64,000 nucleotides of DNA from Streptomyces platensis. Lineage in GTDB: Bacteria; Actinomycetota; Actinomycetes; Streptomycetales; Streptomycetaceae. The stretch is taken from assembly GCF_008704855.1 (NCBI RefSeq), contig NZ_CP023691.1, positions 4,216,001 to 4,280,000 on the forward strand, written 5' to 3'. Under the pieces are notes generated by a model. It did no database searches and was not told the origin of the DNA. It saw only the letters and a program-made list of their open reading frames with translations. The position numbers and the translations under genes are program-made. Within the stretch, counting starts at the first letter, position 1. Each line of letters begins with the position of its first letter. Positions 44,682 to 53,043 of the stretch are shown here, piece after piece.

Positions 44682-44742
44682 GGGCTCCCGTCGGCCGCGA
44701 AATGAAGGGATGCATGCACCCGCAAGCCGACGCCGGGAGCCC
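44682..44742 (+). terminator. Terminator of the DUF11 gene
   Basis: GGGCTCCCG-TCGGC pairs with GCCGA-CGCCGGGAGCCC around a loop of about 30 bases, 17 bases after the stop. Confidence 0.65.
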
Positions 44743-44940
44743 CTGACCAAAGATCACGGCGCACCTCTCGCGTGGCGGCGGCATCAGATGCGGGTGGGGC
44801 ACCTACGACAGCCGTGCCCCACTCGTGCCCTCCCGACCGGACAACAACGGTCTCCCAGGGTGCAACAGGAAGCCATCCAAAGCCCCAGGAAATCGACTTC
44901 CCGCAGGTCAGGAGCACATCGTCCGCCCAGCCCCCGTTGA

Positions 44941-44986
44941 TTCCCAAGCTCAGAGCGCGGGTTCGATTCCCGTCACCCGCTCCAAA
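44941..44986 (+). repeat. att-like repeat, copy 2 (3' half of tRNA-Gly)
   Basis: Identical 46 bases to the tRNA 3' half, without the 5' half, so no functional tRNA. The preceding bases (CCCCCGTTGA) resemble those before copy 3 (CCCCCTGA) but not the tRNA gene, as expected for element-derived arms. Confidence 0.92.
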
Positions 44987-44991
44987 GACGA

Positions 44992-45016
44992 AGGCCCGGG
45001 TCGGAGACCCGGGCCT
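44992..45016 (+). terminator. Hairpin after att copy 2
   Basis: AGGCCCGGGTC / GACCCGGGCCT, loop GGA. It keeps the tRNA-terminator position although the stem sequence differs. Confidence 0.8.
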
Positions 45017-45187
45017 CTTGTCGTCCCGCGTTAGGCGCGCCTCGGCCGCGGGCAGCACGAAGCCGCTCAGGAGCAGCCGATGTCTCCGGAGCACGTTTGA
45101 CCGCGCCCCGCGGCGCCCGCCCGGGCTGCCGCCTGCCGTACCCCAACCCCCGTATGAGGTACGGCAGTCAGCGGGATGTCGCCGGGG

Positions 45188-46558
45188 TCAGCGGCCCGGC
45201 AACACCAGAGCCCGCGGCTGGGTGAGCGGGACGGGCTGCTCCGCGAGAGTCTTCGGTGCGGGTGCAGCCGGGGGCGCGGACGGTCCCGGTTTGGTGCCCG
45301 GCCGGGCGGGCGCATCGTTGTCGCACATCGCCTTCGCCTGGAAGGCTCCGATCGCGGCGTCGATCGGCCCCGGCTTGACGTGCCCCGTCGCGTCGACCTG
45401 CTGGTACTTGGCGCGGTTGAACCCGATCGTCATCTGGCGCTTGCCGTCGGGCGTCGAGTACGTCACCGTCTCGGCGCCCCATACCGAGCCGGTGTGTCCC
45501 CAGAAGCGCCCGCACACGGTGTCGATCGCGCCGATGCCGAGGCCGTAGTGCATCAGCACATCGCCCTTTTCGTCCTTGGCCTCGACGGTGGTCTGCATCT
45601 GGCGGAGTTCGGCGGGGGCGAGCAGCTTGCCGGTCAGCAGCACCCGGTAGAAGTCGTTCACGTCCTCCATTGTCGCGACCAGCGCCCCGGCGGTGCCGGC
45701 CCAGGACAGGTCGTACGTGCTGTAGTCGCGGGCCGGGCTGATCAGCCCGTAGAAGGATTCGTACATCTTGGAGTGCGGCCCGGATATCCGTGCGGAGGCC
45801 GGGAAGTAGGTGTGCTTCAGCCCGGCCTTACGGATGACGTTGCGGGTGATGTACTCCTGAGGATTCTCGCCGGTGACCTTCTGCAGCAGCATCCCCGCGA
45901 TGACGTAATTGGTGTTGGCGTAGGACCACTTCTCGCCGGGCTTGCCCGTGGGTGCCGCCTGCAGGCCGAAGCGGACCAGTTCCTCGGGGTCGAAGTGCCG
46001 GTAACGGTTGGCGTCGATGCTCTCGGTGCTCCCTTTGAGGAGGGAGGGAAAGGCGCCAGGTATGTAATCGGCGATGCCGCTCGTGTGGTTGAGCAGCATG
46101 CGGACGGTGATCTGCCGGCCGCGTTCACCGGGGACGAGGTCGGGGAGGTAGCGGGCGATGGGGGCGTCCAGATCGATCCGGCCCGCGCCGACCTGCTGTA
46201 GTACGGCGACGGAGGTGAACGCCTTGGTGATGCTGCCCACGCGCTGCCGCATCTGGGGCCCGACCGGACGGTTGGTGGCGATGTCGGCGACACCGGCCGC
46301 GCCCCGCCATTCGTCCCGGCCCTCCCGGACGGCCGCGTAACTGCCGTACATACCTGCTGTGTGCAGCGCCGCCAGCTTCTTGTCCAGTGCCTTGTGGTCG
46401 AGATGGCCCGGGTGGGCCGTCGTTCCCGCGGCGTGGGCGCCGGGCGCGGGGGCGGTTGCGGCCCGTGCGGGCACCGCCGCTGCCGTCAGCGAGAGCAGAA
46501 CGGCCGTGGCGGTAGCGGCGACCCGGGTACGACGGCGGACCGGGCGGGGCAAGGGCAT
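45188..46558 (-). CDS. Secreted serine hydrolase, class C beta-lactamase / DD-peptidase family (cassette 2 cargo)
   Basis: 456 residues from ATG 46558 with GGGAG upstream. A signal peptide (RRRTRVAATATAVLLSLTAAAVPARA). The penicillin-binding fold has the SxxK nucleophile in GSITKAFTS, YxN in WSYANTNYV and HxG in WGHTGSVWG. It resembles Streptomyces R61-type D-alanyl-D-alanine carboxypeptidases. The tail is Pro/Ala-rich. It acts outside the cell on peptidoglycan or a related ester or amide. The overlapping inverted repeats at 46673-46696 may control it. Confidence 0.92.
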   Translation of the reverse strand: MPLPRPVRRRTRVAATATAVLLSLTAAAVPARAATAPAPGAHAAGTTAHPGHLDHKALDKKLAALHTAGMYGSYAAVREGRDEWRGAAGVADIATNRPVGPQMRQRVGSITKAFTSVAVLQQVGAGRIDLDAPIARYLPDLVPGERGRQITVRMLLNHTSGIADYIPGAFPSLLKGSTESIDANRYRHFDPEELVRFGLQAAPTGKPGEKWSYANTNYVIAGMLLQKVTGENPQEYITRNVIRKAGLKHTYFPASARISGPHSKMYESFYGLISPARDYSTYDLSWAGTAGALVATMEDVNDFYRVLLTGKLLAPAELRQMQTTVEAKDEKGDVLMHYGLGIGAIDTVCGRFWGHTGSVWGAETVTYSTPDGKRQMTIGFNRAKYQQVDATGHVKPGPIDAAIGAFQAKAMCDNDAPARPGTKPGPSAPPAAPAPKTLAEQPVPLTQPRALVLPGR

Positions 46559-47223
46559 GGAGTCTCCCGTGACAACTTCCTGCACTGCGGTCGATCACAT
46601 AAAGCGATCTTGGTCGCCTTGATTCTCTCGACCGGCTGCCGTCCCCGCCGTCCTCCCGCAGAACGACCCGTCTCATCAACACTGATGACATTTGTCAGGC
46701 TTCTACGAGGCCGAAGTGTGCATGCCTTCAGGGCGATTGCCGAACATGCGACTGCCGATCCGTGTCGCCAGAAATGTGACTGCCGAATAGCGTGTTCGGG
46801 AATCGTGTGTCCGCAGTGCGCGTGTGTCGAACCGTGCTCGGTCCGCCGCCACGCCCTGGTGCCGGCCTGCGGCGTCACCCACCCCGGGGCGAGGCCATCC
46901 TTCCGGCACTGGAGTTCGCCCACGTTGAGTTGTACGTACCCTCTCCGGTCCGAGGCTGGCTGGTGGTGCAAGCTTGCCTGCGACTGCGCACTTCGGTACG
47001 TGATCATCGTGGCAACGGCGCGGCCATATCCTCGGGCTCCGGTTCAGCGCCGTTCGACGGGAGACTCTTCGAAGACAGTCCGCGCGTTTTTCCCCTCCCC
47101 CCGCACACCGGACCGCGAGCCGCCCTCCGTCATCGCCCGTCAGAAGCGGGGTTTCACAGTCTCGGACCAGCACGACCGAAACTCGGGCGCTTCAGGGGCC
47201 CTCTTAGCCTGCGAAAGCCCCCT
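46559..47223. other. Non-coding region upstream of the serine hydrolase
   Basis: About 665 bases to att copy 3 without a supported gene. It is less GC-biased than its neighbours. It holds the inverted repeats at 46673-46696; otherwise I see nothing. Confidence 0.5.
46673..46696. promoter_or_regulatory. Overlapping inverted repeats, candidate operator of the serine hydrolase
   Basis: TCATCA-N4-TGATGA runs directly into TGACA-TT-TGTCA, sharing bases. It lies 115 bases upstream of the hydrolase start. This suggests two dimer sites or one extended site; the regulator is unknown. Confidence 0.45.
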
Positions 47224-47269
47224 GATTCCCAAGCTCAGAGCGCGGGTTCGATTCCCGTCACCCGCTCCA
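47224..47269 (+). repeat. att-like repeat, copy 3 (3' half of tRNA-Gly)
   Basis: Third identical 46-base copy, the right end of cassette 2. Confidence 0.92.
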
Positions 47270-47273
47270 AAGT

Positions 47274-47298
47274 TGAGGCCCAGGTCAGCGACCTGGGC
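47274..47298 (+). terminator. Hairpin after att copy 3
   Basis: AGGCCCAGGTC / GACCTGGGCCT, loop AGC. It is nearly the same as the hairpin at 63040-63066. Confidence 0.8.
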
Positions 47299-47373
47299 CT
47301 TGGTTGTTGTCTGGACCGCGCTCAGCGCTCGGCCCGCCAGGTGCGCACACCGGGCGGCGTGATCTCGTCAGGT

Positions 47374-47815
47374 TCATGTCGAAGACGGGCAGGATGTGCG
47401 GCCGCAGGAGCCTGCGGTACAGCTCCTCCGCGGTCGCCGAAAGGCCCGCTCCTCAACCTTTCGCAGCAGCCTGACCGAAATGCAGGCGAGCGCATTCACC
47501 GTCGAGCGGCAGTGACAGGACCGCCGGTCGGCACACGGTCGCTTCCTCAAGCCTGCTGCGGTCCGAGGACGATCCCTTGAACGCCGGCAGCAGCGTCGCG
47601 GAAGTGGCCGACCGTTGCTGCCGCGGTGAGTACGTCGTCGACGCGGCTCTGTTCGGTACGCAGGCGGAGCTCGATCGGGAGAAGCGCCAGGAGAGCCAGG
47701 GCCACGTTGCCGCCTCATCCCGCCACATGCTGTGCTCGCGCGTGATGCCCCACAGCCCGAGAGCGAGCGAGAGAACAGCCGGAACGGCGAAGATGGATAT
47801 GCGGCTGTGCCGCAT
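47374..47815 (-). pseudogene. Decayed GT39-type membrane glycosyltransferase (fragments)
   Basis: From an ATG at 47815 the frame reads RHSRISIFAVPAVLSLALG then LWGITREHSMWRDEAATW, the first helix and acidic D-E loop of GT39/ArnT-like transferases. The frame then breaks. A second frame holds VALALLALLPIELRLRTEQS and VDDVLTAAATVGHFRDAA up to about 47,578, and a third holds LSATAEELYRRLLRPHILPV near 47,400. The catalytic middle is gone. I call it a remnant made by deletions and frameshifts; the third piece may belong to another gene. Confidence 0.55.
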
Positions 47816-47921
47816 ATCGACCGCACGACTCTGAGGACGTGGCTGATCGGGCGTGGACAGTTGACTGTCCGCGGTCACAGCCTGTCTTTGCTTGTCCGGC
47901 CTCCCTTGCGCCTGCTGCCCG

Positions 47922-50147
47922 TTACTCGCCATGCGGACGCCACAGCGACGATTGATGCTGCGCTGCACGGGCACCCCACCACCACGTCAGTACGGCGAGC
48001 ACCGCAAGGGCTCCGGCTGTCGCCGTGAGCATCCCGTTGGAAAGCTCCACACCGTTGGCTGCGCTTACCTGAGGCACGGCCAGCCAGGACGCCACGATCA
48101 CACTCGTGACGATCGTCGCGAGCAGCGGGACGAGCAACGCCCACATGGCCGTGGAGTAGTAGATCCTCCGTTCACCCATGAGCACGCTCAGGGGCGCGAC
48201 CATGCGGCTGAACCGCAGGAATTCGGCGAGGTTGGCGAGGACGATGGCGAGGGCGACGATCAGTACGCCGGGCAACCCGAAGAAGATGACCCAGCGGCCA
48301 TGGGCAACTGAATTATTGGCGCCCACCAGCCATGAACCACCTGGCGATTCGACGGTGACCGCAGCCAGCGGCAAGGCGTCCCTCAAGAGCTGGTTGATCT
48401 GCGCTTCAGGAAGGTTCTTGCCGTCAGAAGAGGCCAGCACGACGGTCCGCGGAGCGCTGTCCATCCTGGCCGGCAGCACAGCCCCCTGCCGTACCGCGAG
48501 TCGATCGCTGTCGGGGCTGGTCCAGCGGATGGCTTCGGTGATCCGTGGGTCGGCGCTGTTCACGGCGGCGGTAGTGGGCTCCCGTGAGCAGCTGAGTTTC
48601 ACAGCCCGCAGGGCCTGACAAGACCCCTGAAACCGAACGGTGGCACCAGAGGCTGACCCCGCAGGCGGATACAGAGCAATCATTTGCGTTCCCTGCGGGA
48701 GGCGATGGAGAACAGAATTCAACTGCTGCCGTGCCAAGCTCTCGGAATCAATGTGCATGAGCAGCATGCTGTTTCCGACCCGGTTCACAGCGTCTTGTGC
48801 AGCCCTCGCACTCGCGCCGAACTGAGAGTTTTTCAGCTGCACTTGACTCACCAGTACCACCACAATGCCGACCCCGGCGACCAGACGAGCAACTACTCCC
48901 GGGTGTGCGGCGGCGTGGCGGCCGGCAATAAGAGCGCCCGCACTTCCGGTGCGCCGCGATGAACGGGCCAGCCGAGCACCGAGAGCCGCGGCGCCGACTG
49001 CGACCGCGCACGGCAAGGTCGCCAGAGCAGCCACCACACCGCCGTTGTACAGCTTCATTCTGAGATCGGAATACTGCGCAGGGTCCAGCTGAGCCGGCCC
49101 CCAGACGGTGGCAATCACCAGCAGTGGGCAGGCAAGAGCAGCCCAACGCACCATCTGCCCCGTGTGGGCGGCAAGCCGCGTGGCACGTACCCTCCGGCGC
49201 CGTCCCGTGCGGTGCAATGCGCACACAAGCAGGAGCAGGGCAACGGCAGCGATGCATCCCGCCATGGGGAATGCCCACCACCAGCGTTGCAGATCAGCTG
49301 ACGAAACAAAGTAGTTGATCCAGGGAAGCCGGAGGTTCCCTGCGGCCGTCATGCACAGGCCCGGGAGCGTCCCCAGTGCCGCGCCGATGAGAATCGGCGC
49401 GGCCGACTCCCCGACATTGAGCAATACCCGATGCCGCCGGCCACCGCCCAGAGCACTCACCAGCGCCGTGCGTTTGTCGCGTCCTGTCGATCCCATGCGT
49501 GTAGCGATGACAGCGAGAGCTCCAGCAGGCAGCAGGATCAGGTAAAGGGCTGTCAGGAACTTCCCTTCGTCGGAGATGAAGAGCGGATCGCCGGTCCGCA
49601 TCCCTTTCTCCGCGCCGAATCCGACGATGGAAAGTGCTGCCTTCTTGTCCAACTGCTGGTCGGTGGGATTGACGTAGCCATACCGTTCCCCCGGACTGGC
49701 CAGCCCCTCGTCACGAATCGTTCCGACCAACTTGCCATACCGGTCCACTGCTCCCTCTGAGCCAAGAGCCCGCACGAGGCCCGGAGACAGCAACGCTTCG
49801 CCCGGAGCCGGCCACCGATCAACACCTGGGGGGAGCGGCATGTTCTTGGTCAGCGGGCGAAGATAGATCAGGCTGAATTGCCGGCCCTGCATCTCGTCGA
49901 AGTCGTTCTTGCCCAACGCCACTGGGTGGCGGTCAGGGAAGGCATCCTTGAACTGCAAGGCCCGGCTCGCCGAGCGGCGCTCGATACCTTCGTACGTGGC
50001 GTGGACCGCAATCATCGACGTCAGGCCAAGTGCCAGTACTGCGGTGGCCAGCAGCAGGGCAACCGCTCGGACATGACCGCCACCAGCCCGCAGTCCCGAG
50101 GCCCACCCCATACGCAGAAGCTGCCGGGACAGCGAGGGCTCCCTCAT
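47922..50147 (-). CDS. FtsX/MacB-type ABC transporter permease
   Basis: 741 residues from ATG 50147. About ten membrane helices in two FtsX-like halves: one N-terminal helix, an outer domain of about 150 residues, then helices. A second outer domain follows before the last four helices. Its start overlaps the ATPase stop by four bases (ATGA). The family moves lipoproteins, peptides or antibiotics rather than taking up nutrients. Codon use is less GC-biased than in the core genes, in keeping with acquisition. Confidence 0.9.
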   Translation of the reverse strand: MREPSLSRQLLRMGWASGLRAGGGHVRAVALLLATAVLALGLTSMIAVHATYEGIERRSASRALQFKDAFPDRHPVALGKNDFDEMQGRQFSLIYLRPLTKNMPLPPGVDRWPAPGEALLSPGLVRALGSEGAVDRYGKLVGTIRDEGLASPGERYGYVNPTDQQLDKKAALSIVGFGAEKGMRTGDPLFISDEGKFLTALYLILLPAGALAVIATRMGSTGRDKRTALVSALGGGRRHRVLLNVGESAAPILIGAALGTLPGLCMTAAGNLRLPWINYFVSSADLQRWWWAFPMAGCIAAVALLLLVCALHRTGRRRRVRATRLAAHTGQMVRWAALACPLLVIATVWGPAQLDPAQYSDLRMKLYNGGVVAALATLPCAVAVGAAALGARLARSSRRTGSAGALIAGRHAAAHPGVVARLVAGVGIVVVLVSQVQLKNSQFGASARAAQDAVNRVGNSMLLMHIDSESLARQQLNSVLHRLPQGTQMIALYPPAGSASGATVRFQGSCQALRAVKLSCSREPTTAAVNSADPRITEAIRWTSPDSDRLAVRQGAVLPARMDSAPRTVVLASSDGKNLPEAQINQLLRDALPLAAVTVESPGGSWLVGANNSVAHGRWVIFFGLPGVLIVALAIVLANLAEFLRFSRMVAPLSVLMGERRIYYSTAMWALLVPLLATIVTSVIVASWLAVPQVSAANGVELSNGMLTATAGALAVLAVLTWWWGARAAQHQSSLWRPHGE

Positions 50148-50842
50148 GACAGAACTCCCGGAACACGCTGCACGAGCGTGGCGTCCTTGAGTTCCCAGCA
50201 ATGGTCTGCCCGGTCGGCCACCTCGGCATCATGAGTGACCACGACCAGGGCACAGCCACGGCGTTCGGGTACCGTGAACAGCACGTCGGCAACGCTGTCG
50301 CGGGTGGCGGCATCAAGTGCCCCGGTCGGCTCGTCGGCCAGCAGTACGGCCGGTTCATTGATCAGAGCTCGCGCGACCGCGGTGCGCTGCCGCTCTCCGC
50401 CGGAGAGCCGGCTGGTAGGCACTCCCTGGTACGGCACAGCGAGTTCGTTCAGCAGTTCCTCGGCGCGCTGGTACGCCTGATGGGACCCGGTCCCGCCCAG
50501 TAGAGCCGCCAACGCGACGTTCTCCACCGGGGTCAGTTCAGGTAACAGCTCCCCGAACTGGAATACCACTCCCATGTGCCTGCTGCGATGCCGCTCCAAC
50601 GTCCGTTGTCGCATCTTGACGATGTCTGAACCGGCTACCTGCACCGATCCCGCCGACGGTCGGATCAGCCCCAGAACGCAGCCGAGCAGCGTGCTCTTGC
50701 CACTCCCGCTTGGCCCCACCACCGCGGCCGACTCCCCTGCGGACACCCGTAGGTCCACACCGTCGAGCAGCACGCGGTCAGCGATCTCGTACCGAAGACC
50801 TTTTACTGCCAGCATCGGATCGTCCGTTGCTGTGCCGTCCAT
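50144..50842 (-). CDS. ABC transporter ATP-binding protein (LolD/MacB type)
   Basis: 232 residues from ATG 50842 with AGGGGG upstream. Walker A GPSGSGKST, Q-loop VFQFGELLPELTPVENV, signature LSGGERQR, Walker B AVLLADEPTGALD and the switch His in VVVTHDAEVA are all intact. It pairs with the overlapping permease. A strong hairpin (50894) lies between it and the small gene upstream. Confidence 0.95.
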   Translation of the reverse strand: MDGTATDDPMLAVKGLRYEIADRVLLDGVDLRVSAGESAAVVGPSGSGKSTLLGCVLGLIRPSAGSVQVAGSDIVKMRQRTLERHRSRHMGVVFQFGELLPELTPVENVALAALLGGTGSHQAYQRAEELLNELAVPYQGVPTSRLSGGERQRTAVARALINEPAVLLADEPTGALDAATRDSVADVLFTVPERRGCALVVVTHDAEVADRADHCWELKDATLVQRVPGVLS

Positions 50843-50893
50843 TGCCTGCCCCCTGGAGAATTCCTCGCCAGGCAATAACCCGGCACGACAAGG

Positions 50894-50924
50894 AGGAGGG
50901 GCGGCGGAATCCGCCGCCCCTCCT
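50894..50924 (-). terminator. Strong hairpin between the small peptide gene and the ABC operon
   Basis: A 14-bp perfect stem (AGGAGGGGCGGCGG and complement) with loop AAT. It lies 51 bases upstream of the ATPase start and 62 bases after the small peptide stop. It could end the peptide transcript fully or partly. Confidence 0.8.
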
Positions 50925-50985
50925 GCGTTTTGATCCTTAACTCCTGTATCGGGGCGGCTGGGCGTTCAAGCCACCCGATACTGCG

Positions 50986-51123
50986 TCAGCCGCGGTTGAA
51001 CTTGCTGCATTCGTCGTCGTTGTCCGGCACCCAGTTGCAGGTGCGGAGCGACGTGCCCCTGCCCCCGTGACCGCTGTAAACAGTGCTCTGGTGCAACCCC
51101 TCCCTGGATGAACGTTCCAGCAC
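50986..51123 (-). CDS. Possible 45-residue two-cysteine peptide upstream of the ABC exporter
   Basis: GTG 51123 (GGGAG about 12 bases upstream) to TGA at 50986; GTG 51147 would make 53 residues. The C-terminus TCNWVPDNDDECSKFNRG has two Cys ten residues apart in an acidic, aromatic context; the N-terminus is polar and there is no membrane helix. Support comes from the terminator just after it and the exporter beyond. No peptide-modifying enzyme is nearby and I know no family, so it may be chance. Confidence 0.4.
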   Translation of the reverse strand: MLERSSREGLHQSTVYSGHGGRGTSLRTCNWVPDNDDECSKFNRG

Positions 51124-51147
51124 TGCCGCCGGAACGCTCCCTTGCAC

Positions 51148-51563
51148 GCGCCAGAACGTACAAACCTCACCCGCAAGCGATCAAGCGTTCGGACCGGGGG
51201 GCGACCGGAACTTTTCGTCGCACTTCGGGTGGCACGTGACTATCAAGACTGATCTAGGGCGACAGATAGGCATGCTCCGGACAAGGCGCCCAAAGGAAGG
51301 GATTGGCTGATTTTGTCGGCAAGAGACTTGGCCAGTAGGCCATCAGGTGCGACTGCGGGTGTCCCGGCAGCAGGTGTGGCGAGTTCGACGGATCAGACTT
51401 CGCCACGTGGTGATCACTGCGGCCAGGTGATGAGGAACTCCGCGTAGGCCGGGGGATGTTCGGTGCCCTCCTGGCCGCGCCCAGTTGCCACCCACAGACG
51501 CCCCAGGCACCATGGCTCGCAGCACGCAGCATCCCACTACGCCCCCCACCCCCGGCCGACCGT
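51148..51563. other. Intergenic region between the peptide gene and the iron group
   Basis: About 415 bases with no supported gene in either direction. The promoter of the peptide/ABC unit should lie here. Confidence 0.45.
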
Positions 51564-52181
51564 TCAGGACTGGCTGTTGAGGTAGCCGATCAGGGTGGCG
51601 CCCCACCAGCCGAGCTGGCTCACCGTGGCGGCGGTGCCTGATTGGAGGCGGAGGGCGCGGGGCACCGAGGCGGTGACGCAATGGGCGAGGCGTTGTGCGA
51701 GCCGGTGGGCGTAGAGGCCGTTGAGGGTGATGGTCAGGACGAGGCCGAGTTTGAGCAGGGTCAGGGGGGAGGCCAGGTCCGGGCGGAGGAACAGGCCGGT
51801 GACCACCAAGCCGGACAGTCCGAGCCAGATCGGGACCTGGAGTGTGCAGGCGGTGCGCAGGACGTCGGGCAGGGGGCGCCGGCCGAGCATCCACAGCAGG
51901 GCGAACCAGTCGACGGCGAGTACGGAGCCCAGCCCGACGACGAGTGCCACGAGATGCAGGAAGCGGGCGGCCATCTGGAGCGGCGGGTCGGCGTGCAGGT
52001 GACCGGCCACCCAGCAGGCGGCCGCCAGGGCGGCGGTGCTCAGGACGGCCAGGGCGGCGAGCGCCCACAGCGGTGTCGGCGGCTTCTCGCGGACCGCGGC
52101 GTCGTCAGGCGCGGCCCACCGCGGCACCCCGACGGGCTGGGGAGCCGTGGCAGCCGTCGGCCCGTCGGAGATCGGTGCCAT
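51564..52181 (-). CDS. Five-helix membrane protein of the iron/P19 group
   Basis: 205 residues. A Pro/Ala-rich N-terminus is followed by about five membrane helices (PLWALAALAVLSTAALAAAC, MAARFLHLVALVVGLGSVLAV, ...). A histidine in helix two (RFLHLVALVVG) recalls CopD/cytochrome-type membrane proteins, but I do not recognise a firm family. It starts three bases after the P19-like gene, so both share the iron-box promoter and it may be its membrane partner. Confidence 0.75.
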   Translation of the reverse strand: MAPISDGPTAATAPQPVGVPRWAAPDDAAVREKPPTPLWALAALAVLSTAALAAACWVAGHLHADPPLQMAARFLHLVALVVGLGSVLAVDWFALLWMLGRRPLPDVLRTACTLQVPIWLGLSGLVVTGLFLRPDLASPLTLLKLGLVLTITLNGLYAHRLAQRLAHCVTASVPRALRLQSGTAATVSQLGWWGATLIGYLNSQS

Positions 52182-52184
52182 GGG

Positions 52185-52793
52185 TCAGCTCGCCGCCTTG
52201 AGTTCCACGTTGCGGAACGTGGCGGTGGTCTTCTCGCTGAGCGCGGGCTGCTCGCCACTGGCGCCGTGCCGCAGGAAGGTCGGCGGCTGGAGCGTGACGC
52301 GCAGGGTGTACTTGCCGGCCTGGGGGATGGAGAAGTTGTTGGCGTAGTGGAAGAACTCGGCGTAGTAGAAGTTCAGGTCCTGCGCCTGGACGGCCTTACC
52401 CTTGCTGTCGACGACCTCCAGGCGGATCGGCACGTCAGGGACGATCCGGCCGGTCTTCGCCTCCCTCGGGATGATCTCGATGTGGTGGGTCTCGCCCTTG
52501 GCCGGGGCACGGCTGACCAGCTTCCCGTGCCCACCGTGCGCGGAGTGGAACCAGGGCTCGGCCGCCTCGACGACGTAGCCGATGCGGTACGCGCCGGCGC
52601 GGGCCTCACCGCCGTTCGCCGCGATCTCCGCCTTCAGCACGGTGTACTGGTGCGCCACCCCGGCCGGTGCGGTCTCCTTCGCCTGGCCCTTGGCGGGGCT
52701 GTGGCCGGAATCGGCGCCACCGCAGGCAGTGAGGGCGAGGGCGAGCGGGACGGCCCGAGAGAGCGAACGCAGCGGGGTACGGAACCCGGGCAT
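52185..52793 (-). CDS. P19/Tp34-type iron-transport lipoprotein
   Basis: 202 residues. Lipoprotein signal with the lipobox in LALALTACGG. The mature domain matches the iron-transport-associated P19 family: YRIGYVVEAAEPWFHSAHGG, THHIEIIPREAKTGRIVPDVPIRLEVVD, and NFYYAEFFHYANNF with His/Met/Glu positions for metal. P19 binds Fe/Cu outside the cell for an FTR1-type permease, but no FTR1 gene is in the window. An IdeR/DmdR-like box precedes it. Confidence 0.88.
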   Translation of the reverse strand: MPGFRTPLRSLSRAVPLALALTACGGADSGHSPAKGQAKETAPAGVAHQYTVLKAEIAANGGEARAGAYRIGYVVEAAEPWFHSAHGGHGKLVSRAPAKGETHHIEIIPREAKTGRIVPDVPIRLEVVDSKGKAVQAQDLNFYYAEFFHYANNFSIPQAGKYTLRVTLQPPTFLRHGASGEQPALSEKTTATFRNVELKAAS

Positions 52794-52816
52794 GGCCGAA
52801 AACCTTCGATCGGAAG

Positions 52817-52835
52817 TAAGGTGAGGCGAACCTAA
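52817..52835. promoter_or_regulatory. IdeR/DmdR-type iron box
   Basis: TAAGGTGAGGCGAACCTAA agrees with the 19-bp DtxR-family operator (TTAGGTTAGSCTAACCTAA) at 15 of 19 bases in the reverse orientation. It lies 24 bases upstream of the P19 start, where an iron-bound repressor would block transcription. Confidence 0.82.
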
Positions 52836-53043
52836 GTGGCCGCCGTGTGCCCGTCAAGCCGTCTCTCGATACGGATATATATCGCATAACGGGCAGCGTG
52901 GGGACATCGCCCCTGCTCCAGCGGTAGTTGAAATGCCATCAGTGGGCGCTGAGGTTCAGTGCCATGGTCAATATCTGGACAGGCAGGCGCTCTGCCCACT
53001 GCACCGCGCCCGCTTCGTTCCCCGTCTCGCACCAGGAGCCGTC

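Larger units (their letters stand above)
42314..44986. mobile_element. CIME-like cassette 1, flanked by tRNA-Gly 3'-end repeats
   Basis: A 2.6-kb segment between att copies 1 and 2. It carries an XRE regulator (minus) and a DUF11 protein (plus) but no integrase, relaxase or replication gene. A segment with attL/attR and no recombination module is the definition of a CIME (cis-mobilizable element); excision would need an enzyme in trans. Confidence 0.7.
44941..47269. mobile_element. CIME-like cassette 2, flanked by tRNA-Gly 3'-end repeats
   Basis: A 2.3-kb segment between att copies 2 and 3, in tandem with cassette 1. It carries one secreted serine hydrolase (minus) and about 660 non-coding bases, again without an integrase. 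Confidence 0.68.

Noticed and set aside
44540..45094. Minus-strand frame containing GAGDGNRTRALSLGI
   Set aside because: This peptide is the well-known false translation of a tRNA 3' half; it marks the att repeat, not a gene.
46792..47580. 262-codon frame across att copy 3
   Set aside because: It crosses the tRNA repeat and its terminator, has poor codon pattern and no recognisable domain.
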